Shown here piece after piece: positions 18,557-30,160 of a DNA stretch of 64,000 nt. The notes beneath the pieces were generated by a model. The model ran no database searches. It was not told the DNA's origin and saw only the letters and a program-made list of their open reading frames with translations. The position numbers and the translations under genes are program-made. The stretch lies in NCBI GenBank assembly GCA_021234155.1, contig JAJEKV010000004.1, positions 9,924,109 through 9,988,108 of the forward strand. Direction: 5' to 3'. Within the stretch, counting starts at the first letter, position 1. The number at the start of each line of letters is the position of its first letter. The stretch comes from Isoetes taiwanensis (taxonomy: Eukaryota > Streptophyta > Lycopodiopsida > Isoetales > Isoetaceae).

Positions 18557-21500
18557 TTAACAATCCATTTCTGCAAGATTTTGTGTGCTCCTTGAGCGAT
18601 TCCAATACTCCTGTACTAATGAGGAGAATAAAGAAGCTTGACTTGCTAGTAAGTCAAGTGGGGCTCCAAATTCCTTGGCCTCCCCTGCAGTGGAGGAAAG
18701 GAAAGGTAAGAAAAACAAAGAAAAATAGCATACAAACTGATGAAACTTCTCTTACCAGAGTCGAGCACCAAAACTTTGTCACTGTCCATTACACTAGGTA
18801 TTCTATGAGCAATGCTGATGACTGTGCAGTCTGAAAATTCTTCTTTCATTATCTTCTGAAGGATCCAGTCAGTTTGTGTATCAATTGAAGCCGTTGCTTC
18901 ATCAAGCACCAGAATTCTACTATGCTTGAGCAATACCCTACCCAGACACAACAGTTGCCGCTGGCCCATGCTCCAATTCTCACCATTATCTGCAACTGTA
19001 ACCATTTGGATGCTAATGTTAAAGATACTATGTAATAGAAGCTGGAACTCAAAAGAGCAAGGACTACTGCCAATGTTGCTAAATCTCAACACAATAACAA
19101 TTCACTATTAGTCGATCTGATTAAGAAGCATACCTGGATATTCTAATTTTTCCCCCTTAGAGTTGACTGTATCTATAAGCTGGCATTTCCTGAGTGCCTA
19201 TAAGATGATAAATTCCACAAATCTCGCAGATGTTAATTTTAAATAGTACCAGAAACATGATATACCTCCCAAAGTTCCTGTTCACTGTAGATATTAAGGG
19301 GATCTAAGTTTGTCCGCACTGTGCCTTCAAATAGTGTAGGGTCTTGAGGGATAATGCTTAGCCTAGACCTCAGGCTCTTCAGACAAATGCTTGAGATGTC
19401 AATATTGTCCACCATAATTCTGCCACCTGCTGGCTCCACTAGCCTAAAAAGCGCCTGAATGAGGGATGACTTCCCACTACCCGTTCGGCCAACCACCCCA
19501 AGTTTTTCACCACCTTCCAATCTAAAAGATATGCCTTTTAGGACAAGGGGACTTTCAGGACGATAACGTAGCTGCCAAACCAAATTCAATACATGCAGAT
19601 TACCAGAAGAACTTAACATGCGGTAATTAGAATACAAAAATATACTACAAGATTACAGAATCTATCCTTAGAATCTAGAAGAGAAGGGAAGGGAGAAAAA
19701 TGAATTCGGTAATATATAGATCTGGTAGGGCAAATCCAAACAGCTAAAGAATGAGATATTTGACTCAATATCTGCTGACTAGCTAGATCTAACTAAAGGG
19801 TCCGCTCGCAAGATCTGATAGGACAACTCAGAACAGATTCAAATCTGAAATGTGAAGACCTGGCTACTTATCTGCTAACTAGGTAAGGTACTAAATTGTC
19901 GTATATGTTGCACAGTGAGCCTTACATGCTCCTGACATATCATGTACATCTGCTGTTGCCACCTAACATACAGCAGCCATAATGTATATAGCAGCTTCTA
20001 ACAAATTCGTTTAAGATGCAAAATTAATGCTCCATAGAATCCCACTATATCCCGACCTAGCTTACACTCCAATTGCAAGTCAGATGGTGCTAGACACGGC
20101 ACAGACAAGCACTGACTTCAAATTTTATTAAAGACAAACAGGGAGCAGCAAGGAATGTAAAAGTATTAACCATTCCATTGCTTACCACTAAAATGCATGC
20201 AACAAACATGCAGATGATTATAATTGCACGTGCATGATTAGAATAAGAAATGGACCTGCAAACTCTCGACGCTAATTGTCCCTTGATGGGGCCAAGAATC
20301 GGGAGGTTGGTTGTCCTTTGTTGACTCTGGCTGCTCACTAGATATAGAAGTGTATTGTAATATCCTTTCTACTGCCACCATATTTTGCTCAACTTGACAG
20401 TAACAGAATATCATAAAATTAAGGCAGGCACTGATTGCAAGCCCGTACGAGAGGGATAGTCCAACATACTCTGCATTCCAGTAAGAATTGTTAATTTCAA
20501 GAAATATGACTGGTAGTTTGCAAAGTTCCAAGTTGAGCAAGTAATGGAAAGAATGATAAGAAGACTGCTAACCAGGGCTAATTGAGCCTTTAGGAAGCAG
20601 CACCAGAAGAGAAGCAGAAGAACAGAGTATAATTATGCCAATAAACTCTAGCCGGAAACTTAGCCACTCATTGCATGCAGCATTGTGGAAAGTCATAGAA
20701 ACATTTGTATTGACACGCTGAAAATTGACCTGCGAAAAATGCTCTTGGTGTCTAAAAGCGCGGATCGTCACGATTCCTGCAATAGTCTCTTTGAAGTGTT
20801 GTATAATCGGTGCTTCAGTAATTGATTTCAACCGGGTAAGTTCTCTTGATGTAGAAATAAAGTACCTCTGTCATTAAAAACTAAAAGCTTAGTGTCCAAG
20901 ATAAAACTAGCTTAAACGCAGATGTCAACTGCCAGAGAGAAAAAACTAGCTTGTTTGCATTGCATCCTATTCCATCTTCCAGCATTTGCTTTTATTGTGA
21001 GGAAATGTATACAGTGAAAGTGATAACTTGTCCAGTAAATGATCTGACAATGTTTAAATATATTAATCATGGCCAGCCAACAGAAGCCACAAATTTGGGA
21101 AGATAGCTATGAGCTTGCACATCACCAAAAACGAATTAAGGTTGACCCAGCAGCAGCATCTGCAAAGAAGGTCTTCCGCCTGAATGCAACTGAGGAATGC
21201 AAAGTGGTAGGAATAGACTGGAGAAGATGTACGTTTCCTAGACATACAATAGAAACCCTCTTTGATTCACCATATCTCTATCTGTTACCTTTGATATTTT
21301 CCAGTTCCATTGACGAGCTATACAAACGAAAAGAAGACAGTAACTACCTGATAAGAAATGTATATCCAGGTCAAGGGAACGATAATCAAGATAAGTTGCC
21401 ATGTGATTTTCGAAATAACAAGAACGACTCCAATCAGCTGAAATGCAGTTGCCAGTGTGCTTCCATATAAGAACGGCAAAGTGAAATCAAGGGTGACTTG

Positions 21501-24500
21501 ATCTGTTGATGACTGCCATACATTACCATCCCAATTAGCAGACCTACAACAAGGATGTGCAAAGGCATGCTATGCTGGGATACAAACACTGAGAACTTCC
21601 AAAAACAAGAAGGAAAAGACATGCATCTTCCCATCGTGAAAGCCCTACCCTGGTGAGAATTCTTCCTGTTGGAGTAGCATCAAAGAAAGACATAGGTGCA
21701 GAAAAAATGCTCCGGAGCATGGACAAATAGAATCTTTGTGCAATAAGTAACCCACAAAAGGCTATAAGAATTGTTCGCAAAAGTACAAACAACCCACTTC
21801 CAAAAGCGAGTCCAGCATAAACTGAAATGAATTTTTGAGGACGAACTCTGTTTGTATCAGATGTAGAATTAGCAAGCCAAAAGTCACTCTCAATTTGCAA
21901 GCCTTGCCATGCACTCTGAATGAGCAACAAAAGCAAGATATGAAGGCCATTGAATACCTTCGTTGCATATGCCCAATAAACAATCTTATTCACGTGCCCT
22001 GTAGCTCGCTCTTCTTCCTCAATGAAATGAGGAGCAGCCTTAGCCACCTTGCCCTCTGAGTTAATGCTCTGACATTTGATTAGTGGCTTGTTAGAGGGTT
22101 CAGTACAGACTGCAACTATGGCACCAGTTGGTTTCGTGACCTCAATGTCACTTTCACCAGTTACATTTATGGTCTCTAAAGCTTGATTATGTGCAACCAC
22201 CAGGGCCCCAAAGTCAAGACCATGTTGCAATAACTGCTCATATGTTCCTGATTGAACAATCTTACCATCTCGCATAACCTGGAAATCACATAACACAAAG
22301 GGAGCAGACATATATACTTTTCTTTGATCAGATATTTATAGGATAATCTAAAAAGCATGTATAAAGGAACCCAACTTACCAAGATCAGATCAGCACCATG
22401 TAAAAATTCGACCTGGTGAGTGACCAAGAGCACAGTGCGTCCTCTTAATGCTCCTCTTATACATTCCTATAGTCACGATAACAAAATAATAAATTGAACT
22501 CCGGTAGAAGTGAACAAAACAGTATTTACGATCCTTGCCTATGAGCAGTAGTCACAACATGCCTAAATGAAGTAAATGCCGTAAGCAAGAGTTAAAAATT
22601 AAGGATATGGTTGCCTGAATCTAACCATAAAAAGAGCAGAACCAGTGTGGGCATCCACGGCACTAAAGATGTCATCAAGCAGATACACATCTGCATTTTG
22701 ATATACAGCCCTTGCTAACTGAACACGTTGCTTTTGACCTCCACTGAGATTTATTCCCCTTTCTCCAATTTCAGTTTGATCTCCATGCTCAAACTGATGT
22801 AAATCACTTATCAAAGAGCAGGCACGGAGTGTCTCATTATATACATCATGCTTAAACGATTTCCCAAACAGGATATTTTCTTGAATAGTACCGTTCTGAA
22901 TCCATGGGGCTTGTGCAACATAAGCCACATTTCCGCTTACTCTTACCTGCCACATTTAGTGCATTAAATTGTTACAAAAGTCATGCTGATGTACACTGGT
23001 TTGTCTAAAGGAGAGATTGATCAAAAACGAAAAATGAATGCATAAGTCTACAATGTTTGGAGTCCACTTTTCAATTACGTAAAGGGGAAATGCATAACAA
23101 GCGCTTGGTTGAGTTAGATACTAAGTGATAAGAGATATACAGACTAGTAATACCTTGCCAGATAACTTTTGCATCTCGCCTAGAATGCATGCAAGGAGTG
23201 CAGATTTTCCAGAACCCACGGCTCCAACAATAGTAACAACCGAACCAGATGGAATAGAAATGTTTATGTCTTTCAATGTGGCCATTTCTTGCTCTTCCTC
23301 CCACTTAAACGATGCACTCTCTATCACTACAGCTATACTTTCTCCAGCTGGCAATCTTTCAACAATGGTCGAGTCTATATCACTGCTTTCTAAATATTTT
23401 TGTAGGCGACTTAATGACACAGCTGCCTGTGCTGCTGCCATGATGATTTGTGGGAAGGCTCTAAGCGGCTCTTGTAGTATTCTAAACGTTGCAATTGCCG
23501 TAAATGCACGGCTGGCTGTAAGCTCAGTTCCAGACAAAATGCATGCACCAAATGTCATTACTGACACAGCATTTGGTGAAAGCCACAAAAAAAAGATACT
23601 AATAGCAGCAATATACATTAATTTCCTAGCCCAGACCTGCTCCATTCCACGAGTTTCTTCTATTTTGGCTAGGAACCAATCTTGCCATGATTGCATTTTG
23701 ATAATTTTCATATTGTTGATGGCCTCATTTGTCACTTTAATGCGTTCATCCTTGCAAGCCATGATCTTTCTCCAGGCTTTGCGCTGTTGTGATGCTATAA
23801 GCAAACAGATACACATAACCATAATCATGGTTGCTAACCCAGCAACTGTTGAAATTCCAATGATTTTAAAAAGAATTGCCAATGCGAGTCCAATCTGCAG
23901 TGGTAGAATCCACAAATTGTGGACATTGATCATGAAGTTCGAAACCTCTTCTACATCCACAGACATATAATTCACAATCTGCCCACTTCCATGATCTTGC
24001 CGTGCTGCATTTGAAAGGTGAAGGCTCTTCTGGAAGACTGCTGCAATCAGTGAAGATTTTATAACCAGGGAAAGCCTCCAACAAAGAAAACTTCGTTGTC
24101 GTTCTGTCAATTGCTCTATAACTTTTGCAAAAAATAAGATAAGAACAAGTCGAAGTCCAACTGCCCAAGAAGCATCCTTCGTTGTTGCAAAGTCGATGAA
24201 TGACTGAATCATCAGAGGCCCCACATACATGAGAGAAAGTTTTATGAACGAAAATAAACCAGTGCATGCTAACAGTGACCAGTGTGAGCGTGCCAAGGCC
24301 CGAGGTATGGACTTCTTCAGGGGTTGCTTTGACAAATTCTCCTGAAATGTCCTAAATAGACTCTCTGCGTGGTCTTCTTGTGCAAGAGCTGGAATATCAT
24401 TGATCTGCAAAGCTCTCTTACTGCCACACTCAAGGAGTGAATCTAGCCATAAAAACAGAGCTTTGCTGGCATAGCCTGCTGATGCATAAGTACTGTATAA

Positions 24501-25298
24501 GTTCCTTTGAATAGCATGCCCTGAAACAACTAAAGGTTCAGTGAGCGTGGGATTGCCTTCCACCATGCCCATACTACTGGTCTGATTCCAAGCAATACAA
24601 ATAAGTAATAATGTCATTAAAGTTGTGAATATTGATGAAAATATGTCAACCAGTGCGCCAAAAGTGGACCTTTTATGAATAACAAATGATACCAGATTAA
24701 GAATAGAGAATATGAAACTCACAGCCCACCAAATTGTAAGTGGAAGTGCACGAACTGATATTGAATGTCGATATTCATATTGTAAAACTAAAAACGAAAT
24801 CAACCAGGTTGCAGCCTGAGTTATTGACCACAGGACCATATAAAAAGGAATTTGTGATTTCTGATACTGTAACTTGAAAAGGTGCCATATCAGGATGCTT
24901 GAATGAAGCAAGCATAAAAGTGATGTAACAAATTGACAAACATAGAACAGCTGTTCCTTTGAAACAAGGACAGACCTATCCAATGTCCTCACTTCGGAAT
25001 GAACATTAGCACACCTGAAACTCTTTCTAATGGCAACGATAGAAAACCATAGGAAGAATATCACGTTGACAGTGGACTGAAGGACATGGTCCAAGCAAGG
25101 ATCAAACAGTGATAAGGATCCCTGGTGAAAACATTGTCCTTTGAATGGTCTGGAGCAGATAGCGGCGCAAATATCACTGAAGAGAGCAAGGTTGGGGCCA
25201 CCAATAGCTGCAAAAGAAAAGCACAAGCATCATATCAGCTTTATCACAGATGATTATATCCTTGTGAAGGACTTACCAGCCATTATGCTTGGCAACAT
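18557..25298 (-). CDS. ABCC-family (MRP) ABC transporter, 12 coding exons, 1,508 aa
   Basis: Full-length C-subfamily ABC transporter; such plant proteins pump glutathione conjugates, folates or phytates, often into the vacuole. Substrate here is unknown. Coding exons (minus): 25298-25277, 25207-23154, 22946-22626, 22466-22380, 22278-21649, 21512-21348, 20867-20573, 20470-20256, 19571-19266, 19197-19134, 18995-18756, 18684-18557. All junctions are GT-AG and phases agree, totalling 4,527 nt with the TAA. Order: N-terminal TMD0 (~1-210), TMD1, NBD1 (Walker A GAVGSGKS 669-676, LSGGQ 759-763, Walker B VYLLDD 779-784, H816), TMD2, NBD2 (GRTGSGKS 1291-1298, WSMGQRQ 1394-1400, ILVLDE 1414-1419, H1450). 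As usual in ABCC, NBD1 has D in place of the catalytic Glu and NBD2 keeps Glu. The stretch after NBD1 Walker B reads [10 protein letters not shown], where Pro is common. Two in-frame ATGs (25298, 25283) could start it. I chose the first. Confidence 0.93.
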
Positions 25299-25385
25299 GT
25301 GCTACAAAGTGATGCTGATGCCTGTACAAAACAAGTCTGATATAAACATACTAAATCATGTTCCAAATTAATAGTGCAAAATTTT
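25299..25385. promoter_or_regulatory. Short region between the ABCC start and the divergent frame
   Basis: Fewer than 100 bases separate the ABCC start codon from the beginning of the opposite-strand frame. Part of it must be ABCC 5' UTR. No convincing TATA box was identified. The duplicate at 52875-52930 preserves this stretch well. Confidence 0.3.
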
Positions 25386-25429
25386 CTAAAGACAATCAAT
25401 GGTGTAGGTGGCGCCCAGGAGTTTTAACA

Positions 25430-25860
25430 CAGCGGCAATTTGAGAGAGAGGAAAAAAGAAAAGAGAGAGAAGAGGCTAGACAACTGATATTATGGAGAAA
25501 GCACGCATTGACAAGAAGAGAGGACTCAGCAAAGTACAATAGTTGCATCAGGCCAACGAACACAATGAGGGACGCTGATGTCCTAGACATCCTGATTTAT
25601 ATTTACAATACTTGCTAAAACCCAAAAACAGAATCGATACAGCGACACAATTCGAGCTAGTTATTGAATGGATACGAGAAAAACATTACCCTGCAATTGA
25701 TTCTCAGTTACGGTGGCAACTTATGAAGAAGATCCGACGAGTGATGCATGAACCCATTTTGGCTCCTGATGAATGGGCAGGCGCCATTGAAGTTGATGGA
25801 CATGTGGCCTAGAAATGCACTAGCTTTCGGCGAGAGCTTGCCGTTTGTGTGCACGCGTAG
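25430..25860 (+). pseudogene. Divergent remnant ORF upstream of ABCC, unknown family
   Basis: Open plus-strand stretches read QRQFEREEKRKEREEARQL..., then MRDADVLD, and after a frameshift near 25587 continue LLKPKNRIDTATQFELVIEW and on to MKKIRRVMHEPILAPDEWAG, with a stop at 25810. The diverged copy at 53014-53244 reads the corresponding region in one frame (MRDTDLLDHPDSYLQNLLKP), where this copy is shifted. That suggests an older coding sequence damaged in both places. The frame stays readable after the TAG (KCTSFRRELAVCVHA), which also hints at a longer lost frame. I do not recognise the family. It may be a lost exon or a captured fragment. Confidence 0.3.
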
Positions 25861-26091
25861 ACAGACTCTTTACAGGTAGTGATTTTAGATGACAATGACA
25901 CACATTATCTTGTCGTTTAATATAGAAGTGTTACAATCTACATATTCCCTGTCCCTCCGACAAATCCGACAAACTTACTTTTCTGTGTGGACAGTAGAAA
26001 AGGGAGATAAATAGTCCATAAATTCCCTTAGGTATTGGCTGACAATCTTTGTGTGGATACTAGAAAAGGAAAATGCCTAGCCTGGGCCTGG

Positions 26092-26240
26092 GCTGACAAT
26101 CTTTTCTCTGTTAATATTCCATCATCATCATCATCATAATGATCATCTATGTATACTAACATAAATGTCAGCTGACAATCTTTTCTCTATTAAAATTCCA
26201 TCATCGTCATTATCATCTGTGTATACTAACTTAAATGCCA
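26092..26240. repeat. 79-bp tandem duplication with ATC microsatellite
   Basis: GCTGACAATCTTTTCTCT.TTAA.ATTCC followed by an (ATC)n-rich stretch and GTATACTAAC occurs at 26092 and again at 26171. Related sequence also occurs once or twice in the duplicate near 53255-53370. Confidence 0.7.
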
Positions 26241-26485
26241 TGCGCTCATGGCACAAGGGGCTCATATTGTATCGTGTGCAAGCAAATGATTGTGAAGTAA
26301 CATATGGCTTAATTCATAAGTGTCGGTGCATTGGTCCCTCTCATGTACTTTTACTTGATAATTGAGGGATAAAGCATCATTTTATTGCTCAATGCACATT
26401 GCTCTTACTTTGAGATTGCCAGCTTCTTCGAATGACCACGTTTATTGGACATAGAACTAGAAAAATAGAAAATTAACGGATGCAG

Positions 26486-26617
26486 AATATATTAACGAAT
26501 CAAGGTGGTCATTCTATTTGGACTTGCAAGGGAGGAGCAATGTCTCAAGCAATATATTAACGAATCAAGAAGGTCATTCTATTTGGACTTGCAAGGGAGG
26601 AGCAATGTCTTAAGCAA
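26486..26617. repeat. 65-bp tandem duplication
   Basis: AATATATTAACGAATCAAG followed by GGTCATTCTATTTGGACTTG occurs at 26486 and 26551 with few differences. Confidence 0.85.
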
Positions 26618-27936
26618 TAAGAAAAAGGTGCTATCACAAGGAAGGTTGTCCTTTTGGTTTTTCTTTGCAATTTAGGGTGTGATTTGTGCACATAGTGGAA
26701 TAAGAAACGTGTTTGAATATCACAAAAATGGGTTTGTCGTGCAAAACGTATAATTATACGGCCATGTTGCTATGGTTTGCATATGATTCTGTTGTTGTAT
26801 TTGTGTGAGGGTATGCCAACCGTATTTATAGAGCGCGTGTTGTATTTCTTGTTAGTTTGCACTCCCAACCTATAGTTTTGGCATGCACGTGTGCATGCAT
26901 TGCATGCATGCACACAATGCATGCACACAGTACATGCATACCATGCATGCACTTTGCAACAATGTAATGCATGCATGTTGAGTCCCTTTAGTACTTAAGA
27001 CCATGCAAGACACATTGCTTATTTTCTTTTGCGGCCATATAGGTATTTTCACATAAGAGACATACAACATTCATCTTCACAGTAAATATGCAGATTAGCT
27101 TTGTTTGTATGAGAGCTAGAATTCACAAATCCCAGTTCATACATATATAGCTTATTATGCTCGAGTAACAAGCTGTGATACTATGTTCATGCATGCAGCA
27201 AGGTCCAGTACTATGTTCATGAGGATCTCATTGCTTTTGCTTGCATTTTAGTCCTTCAAAGAAGAACAGAAGGATATACCTCTCAAAACATAATTTGCAA
27301 GCCTCTTCGTCATGTGCATCCACTTGAAGAAAGCTTTAAGTTTTGCCAAGTTGCATGATTGTATATTTGTGATTTGTGTGTTGGGCAAGGGTTATTCCAC
27401 AAGAGATCAAAGTTGCAAGTTGCAATAAACTAACTTGCTGCCAATATGGACAAACTTACTTATAGGATGGTTTGAAACGTAATTCCCATCTGTATCCTGA
27501 ATACTTAATAATGTTATTATGCATATATATTGACATACATTTTATTATTATTTATACACATTTGTTTGTCAATTTATAATGTAAGCGTAAGATCCATGAT
27601 TGTTATTGCTTTCCTTTATTTGTCATTTTATTACTTGCTGCAAGGTATATTTCAATGGTCTGGGAGGCCATGGTATATTTCTAAGGTATTTGAGGCTGCA
27701 ACCTATCAAAGAAGATGGTATGTCGACTAGGGGTATTTACACTTCGTTGTATTCTACAACATACGGTATTCCATGTTCTTTACTGTATTAATATTATTTC
27801 ATATCCCATGATCCATTTTCCATGTAGTTCTATTGCAACATTTTCTAAGTATAGAGCTCGTGTTATATAGGACCACCCTTAGGCCCCGAAGGGGCCAAAT
27901 TTTTTTTTAACCTGTGCACACCCTTAGGTCATTTTT

Positions 27937-27937
<1 letters not shown>
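26618..27937. other. Intergenic sequence with TGCATGCA cluster
   Basis: 26881-26974 contains at least seven CATGCA/TGCATG (RY-type) words, the core bound by B3-domain seed regulators of the ABI3/FUS3 type. It lies about 1.6 kb upstream of the ABCC start and may be simple-repeat expansion rather than a control element. A GGCCCCGAAGGGGCC palindrome lies at about 27882-27896. No gene seen. Confidence 0.45.

Positions 27938-27972
<35 letters not shown>
27938..27972. repeat. Poly-T tract, 35 bases
   Basis: Uninterrupted T run. It could be the tail of a minus-strand retroposed copy, but no flanking duplication was found. Confidence 0.9.
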
Positions 27973-27977
<5 letters not shown>

Positions 27978-28073
27978 CCGTATACAGTTCGTACAACATT
28001 CACACATATTTCGTATTACATTTATATTTATTTCGTACAGATTATGTAGCTTATTAATAATAACTAGTTATGG

Positions 28074-28510
28074 TTGTCGGGCTTGACTACAATTTGAAAT
28101 GATGGTTGTTTGATTGTTGGCTAATATAAAGATGTGGTGATTTTTATATTGGATATGATGCTAATAAGGAAGAAAGGTGTGAACGTGAGCATGGGTGTGA
28201 GGGGCATTATTGATTTGCTGTATAATATGAATGCCAAAGGTGATGCCTCTAGCATACTCCATCTCTTGATTGAGGCGTTGCCGGGCTTTAGTATAATTTG
28301 AAAGGTGGTTGTTTGAATGTTGGCTAGAAGAGAGAATGTGGCAATTTTTGTATTTCACATGATAGTAAAAGGAAGGAAGGTGTGAATATGAGTGGATGTG
28401 ACGGGCATTATTGCAGCTTTTGCATTGATTTGCTATGCAATACAAATGCCAAGATATAAAATAGATAGAAATTGTGAAGAAGACACTCTTCGCATACTAC
28501 ATGTTGATTG
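28074..28510. repeat. Degenerate ~200-bp tandem repeat
   Basis: Two and a part units share GG(G)CTT.A.TA.AATTTGAAA, then GGTTGTTTGA.TGTTGGCTA, then GGAAG.AAGGTGTGAA and GGGCATTATTG. They start near 28076 and 28275, with a partial unit near 28505. Confidence 0.6.
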
Positions 28511-29369
28511 AGGCCTTGACTATATACACAAATCCATCATTGTAACAACAAAGAACAATTTTCTATTCGTTGTGAGTTGGAAATATCAATGATGAGTCCA
28601 TTAGTTATTATCCATATGATTTTCGTAAAGCACAAATGTCAAATCCCATGTCGGCAATATGCTTTGGTCGGTCATATTCATATATATTTACCAATCCATA
28701 AAGGATCTTTTTGGTAGGTAATTTATGTGGGTTTAGTTTTATCGATAGCCCCTTGATATAATTGCATTGCACAAGTTTTCATCTAAGTTTTCGATAGGCA
28801 ACTGAAATGGATAGGCCACAGTTTAGAAAGCTTGCCAAATTTATGAACCCATAAGATTGCAATGTATATGGAGCTTTATTTTTTTTACTTTGAACATGCT
28901 AAATAATTAGCCTTTGATTATGAAATTGGATCTGATGCTTTTCAAGATTAAACTAAGTGAAGGGTGAAAAGCCATGAGGTCTTATGGGTGCAATTACATT
29001 ACTGCATTACAACTTGAGGGAGCATGAACGATTTGGTCATAGTCATAAACTATGTTCCAAAAAGAATGGTTTGTCATTTGAAATTGTATGTCTAGGGCGA
29101 TGCCTTTGCTAAAAGCCTACACTTATGATTTTTTGTTGGGTTCTATCATGGCCTTTTAGTTATTTCACTGTACTCAATATAAACTTGTTAGTACTTAGGC
29201 TCTTTGTTTGGTTATAACATGAGGGCGCAAAATGAGAGCATTCCTGACTTTGATAAAAATACATGCTTGATGTGCTACAAAAAGAAGTCTTAGACACTCG
29301 TTGATGTTGTATCAAGTAGACTCTAGTAGACCATGCTATGGGTTTGTGCTATTATTAAATCATATTCTA
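28511..29369. other. Intergenic sequence, nothing recognised
   Basis: AT-rich with short frames only. Confidence 0.5.
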
Positions 29370-29590
29370 TTCTATTCTATTTATAAAGATAGCATTACTT
29401 GTCTCTTTTTTCCATAATGTCAACAATGGTTGTCATTCAACACATAAGTATTAAAGTCCCAAACATTTATTGCTATTATTATTTACAAAGATGGCATTAC
29501 TTGTCTCTTTTTTCGATAATGTCAACAATGGTTTGTCATTCAAAACATTGAACGTAAGTATTAAAGTCCCAAGCATTTACTATTCAAATA
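29370..29590. repeat. ~102-bp tandem duplication
   Basis: The block .GCATTACTTGTCTCTTTTTTC followed by ATAATGTCAACAATGG and AAGTATTAAAGTCCCAA occurs twice, near 29390 and 29492. Confidence 0.8.
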
Positions 29591-29984
29591 TGGAAAGAAG
29601 TTTCTGGAATTGGCCATACTTTCCTAGTAGACACGATGTGCTACAAAGCATATAACATCTTTGGATTATGATTCAAGTAACAATCTAATCTTAAAAAATC
29701 AAGAACACATAATAGAATATTACAGATCGTAATTATTAACAACTTGCACCTATGCACCTGAAAATAGTCTCACCATAGTGAACTCAAGGGATATTGACGT
29801 CAAGGCACCAATGTAGTTTCTCATTTCATATTCATAAATCAAGTAATATAACAATGGCCCTTGCAATATTATTCAATTACAATTATCGTGTATGCATGGG
29901 TGAGAATGCTGCAGCTTCAAAAGATAATTATCTCATTAATGAATGCATAAATGTTAAAGAAAAAGATGGACGTTGGATTGAAGC

Positions 29985-30160
29985 ATAGTTGATGTCTTCT
30001 TAGAAACATTTCCTTTGGCATATCTTGGGTGCAAACTTTGTCAAGTTTTTTAGCATCAAATTTCAGCATACAAACTTGAGATACCATGAGTCCTCTAAGA
30101 CTAACTCCAAAGCTATACATGTCACCTTGTTTCATATGGCCACATTAACAAATGGGCATG
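29985..30160 (-). pseudogene. Probable receptor-like kinase fragment
   Basis: The minus strand encodes HMKQGDMYSFGVSLRGLMVSQ. This matches the kinase subdomain IX signature of plant receptor-like kinases (the GDVYSFGVLLLEL type), followed by KFDAKKLDKVCTQDMPKEM where such kinases have a variable, often amphipathic segment. A stop lies 4 codons before the match and no other kinase subdomains are seen, so this is a scrap, not a gene. The match is short and could be chance. Confidence 0.35.

Noticed and set aside
23125-23970. 281-codon plus-strand open frame antisense to ABCC exon 2
   Set aside because: It is a shadow of the strongly supported ABCC coding sequence on the minus strand, with no domain of its own.
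26881-26974. CRISPR-like or palindromic repeat array
   Set aside because: The TGCATGCA words have no regular spacers, and the sequence is plant nuclear DNA.
27938-27972. Poly-T as the tail of a minus-strand retroposed gene
   Set aside because: No flanking duplication and no recognisable coding sequence to its left.
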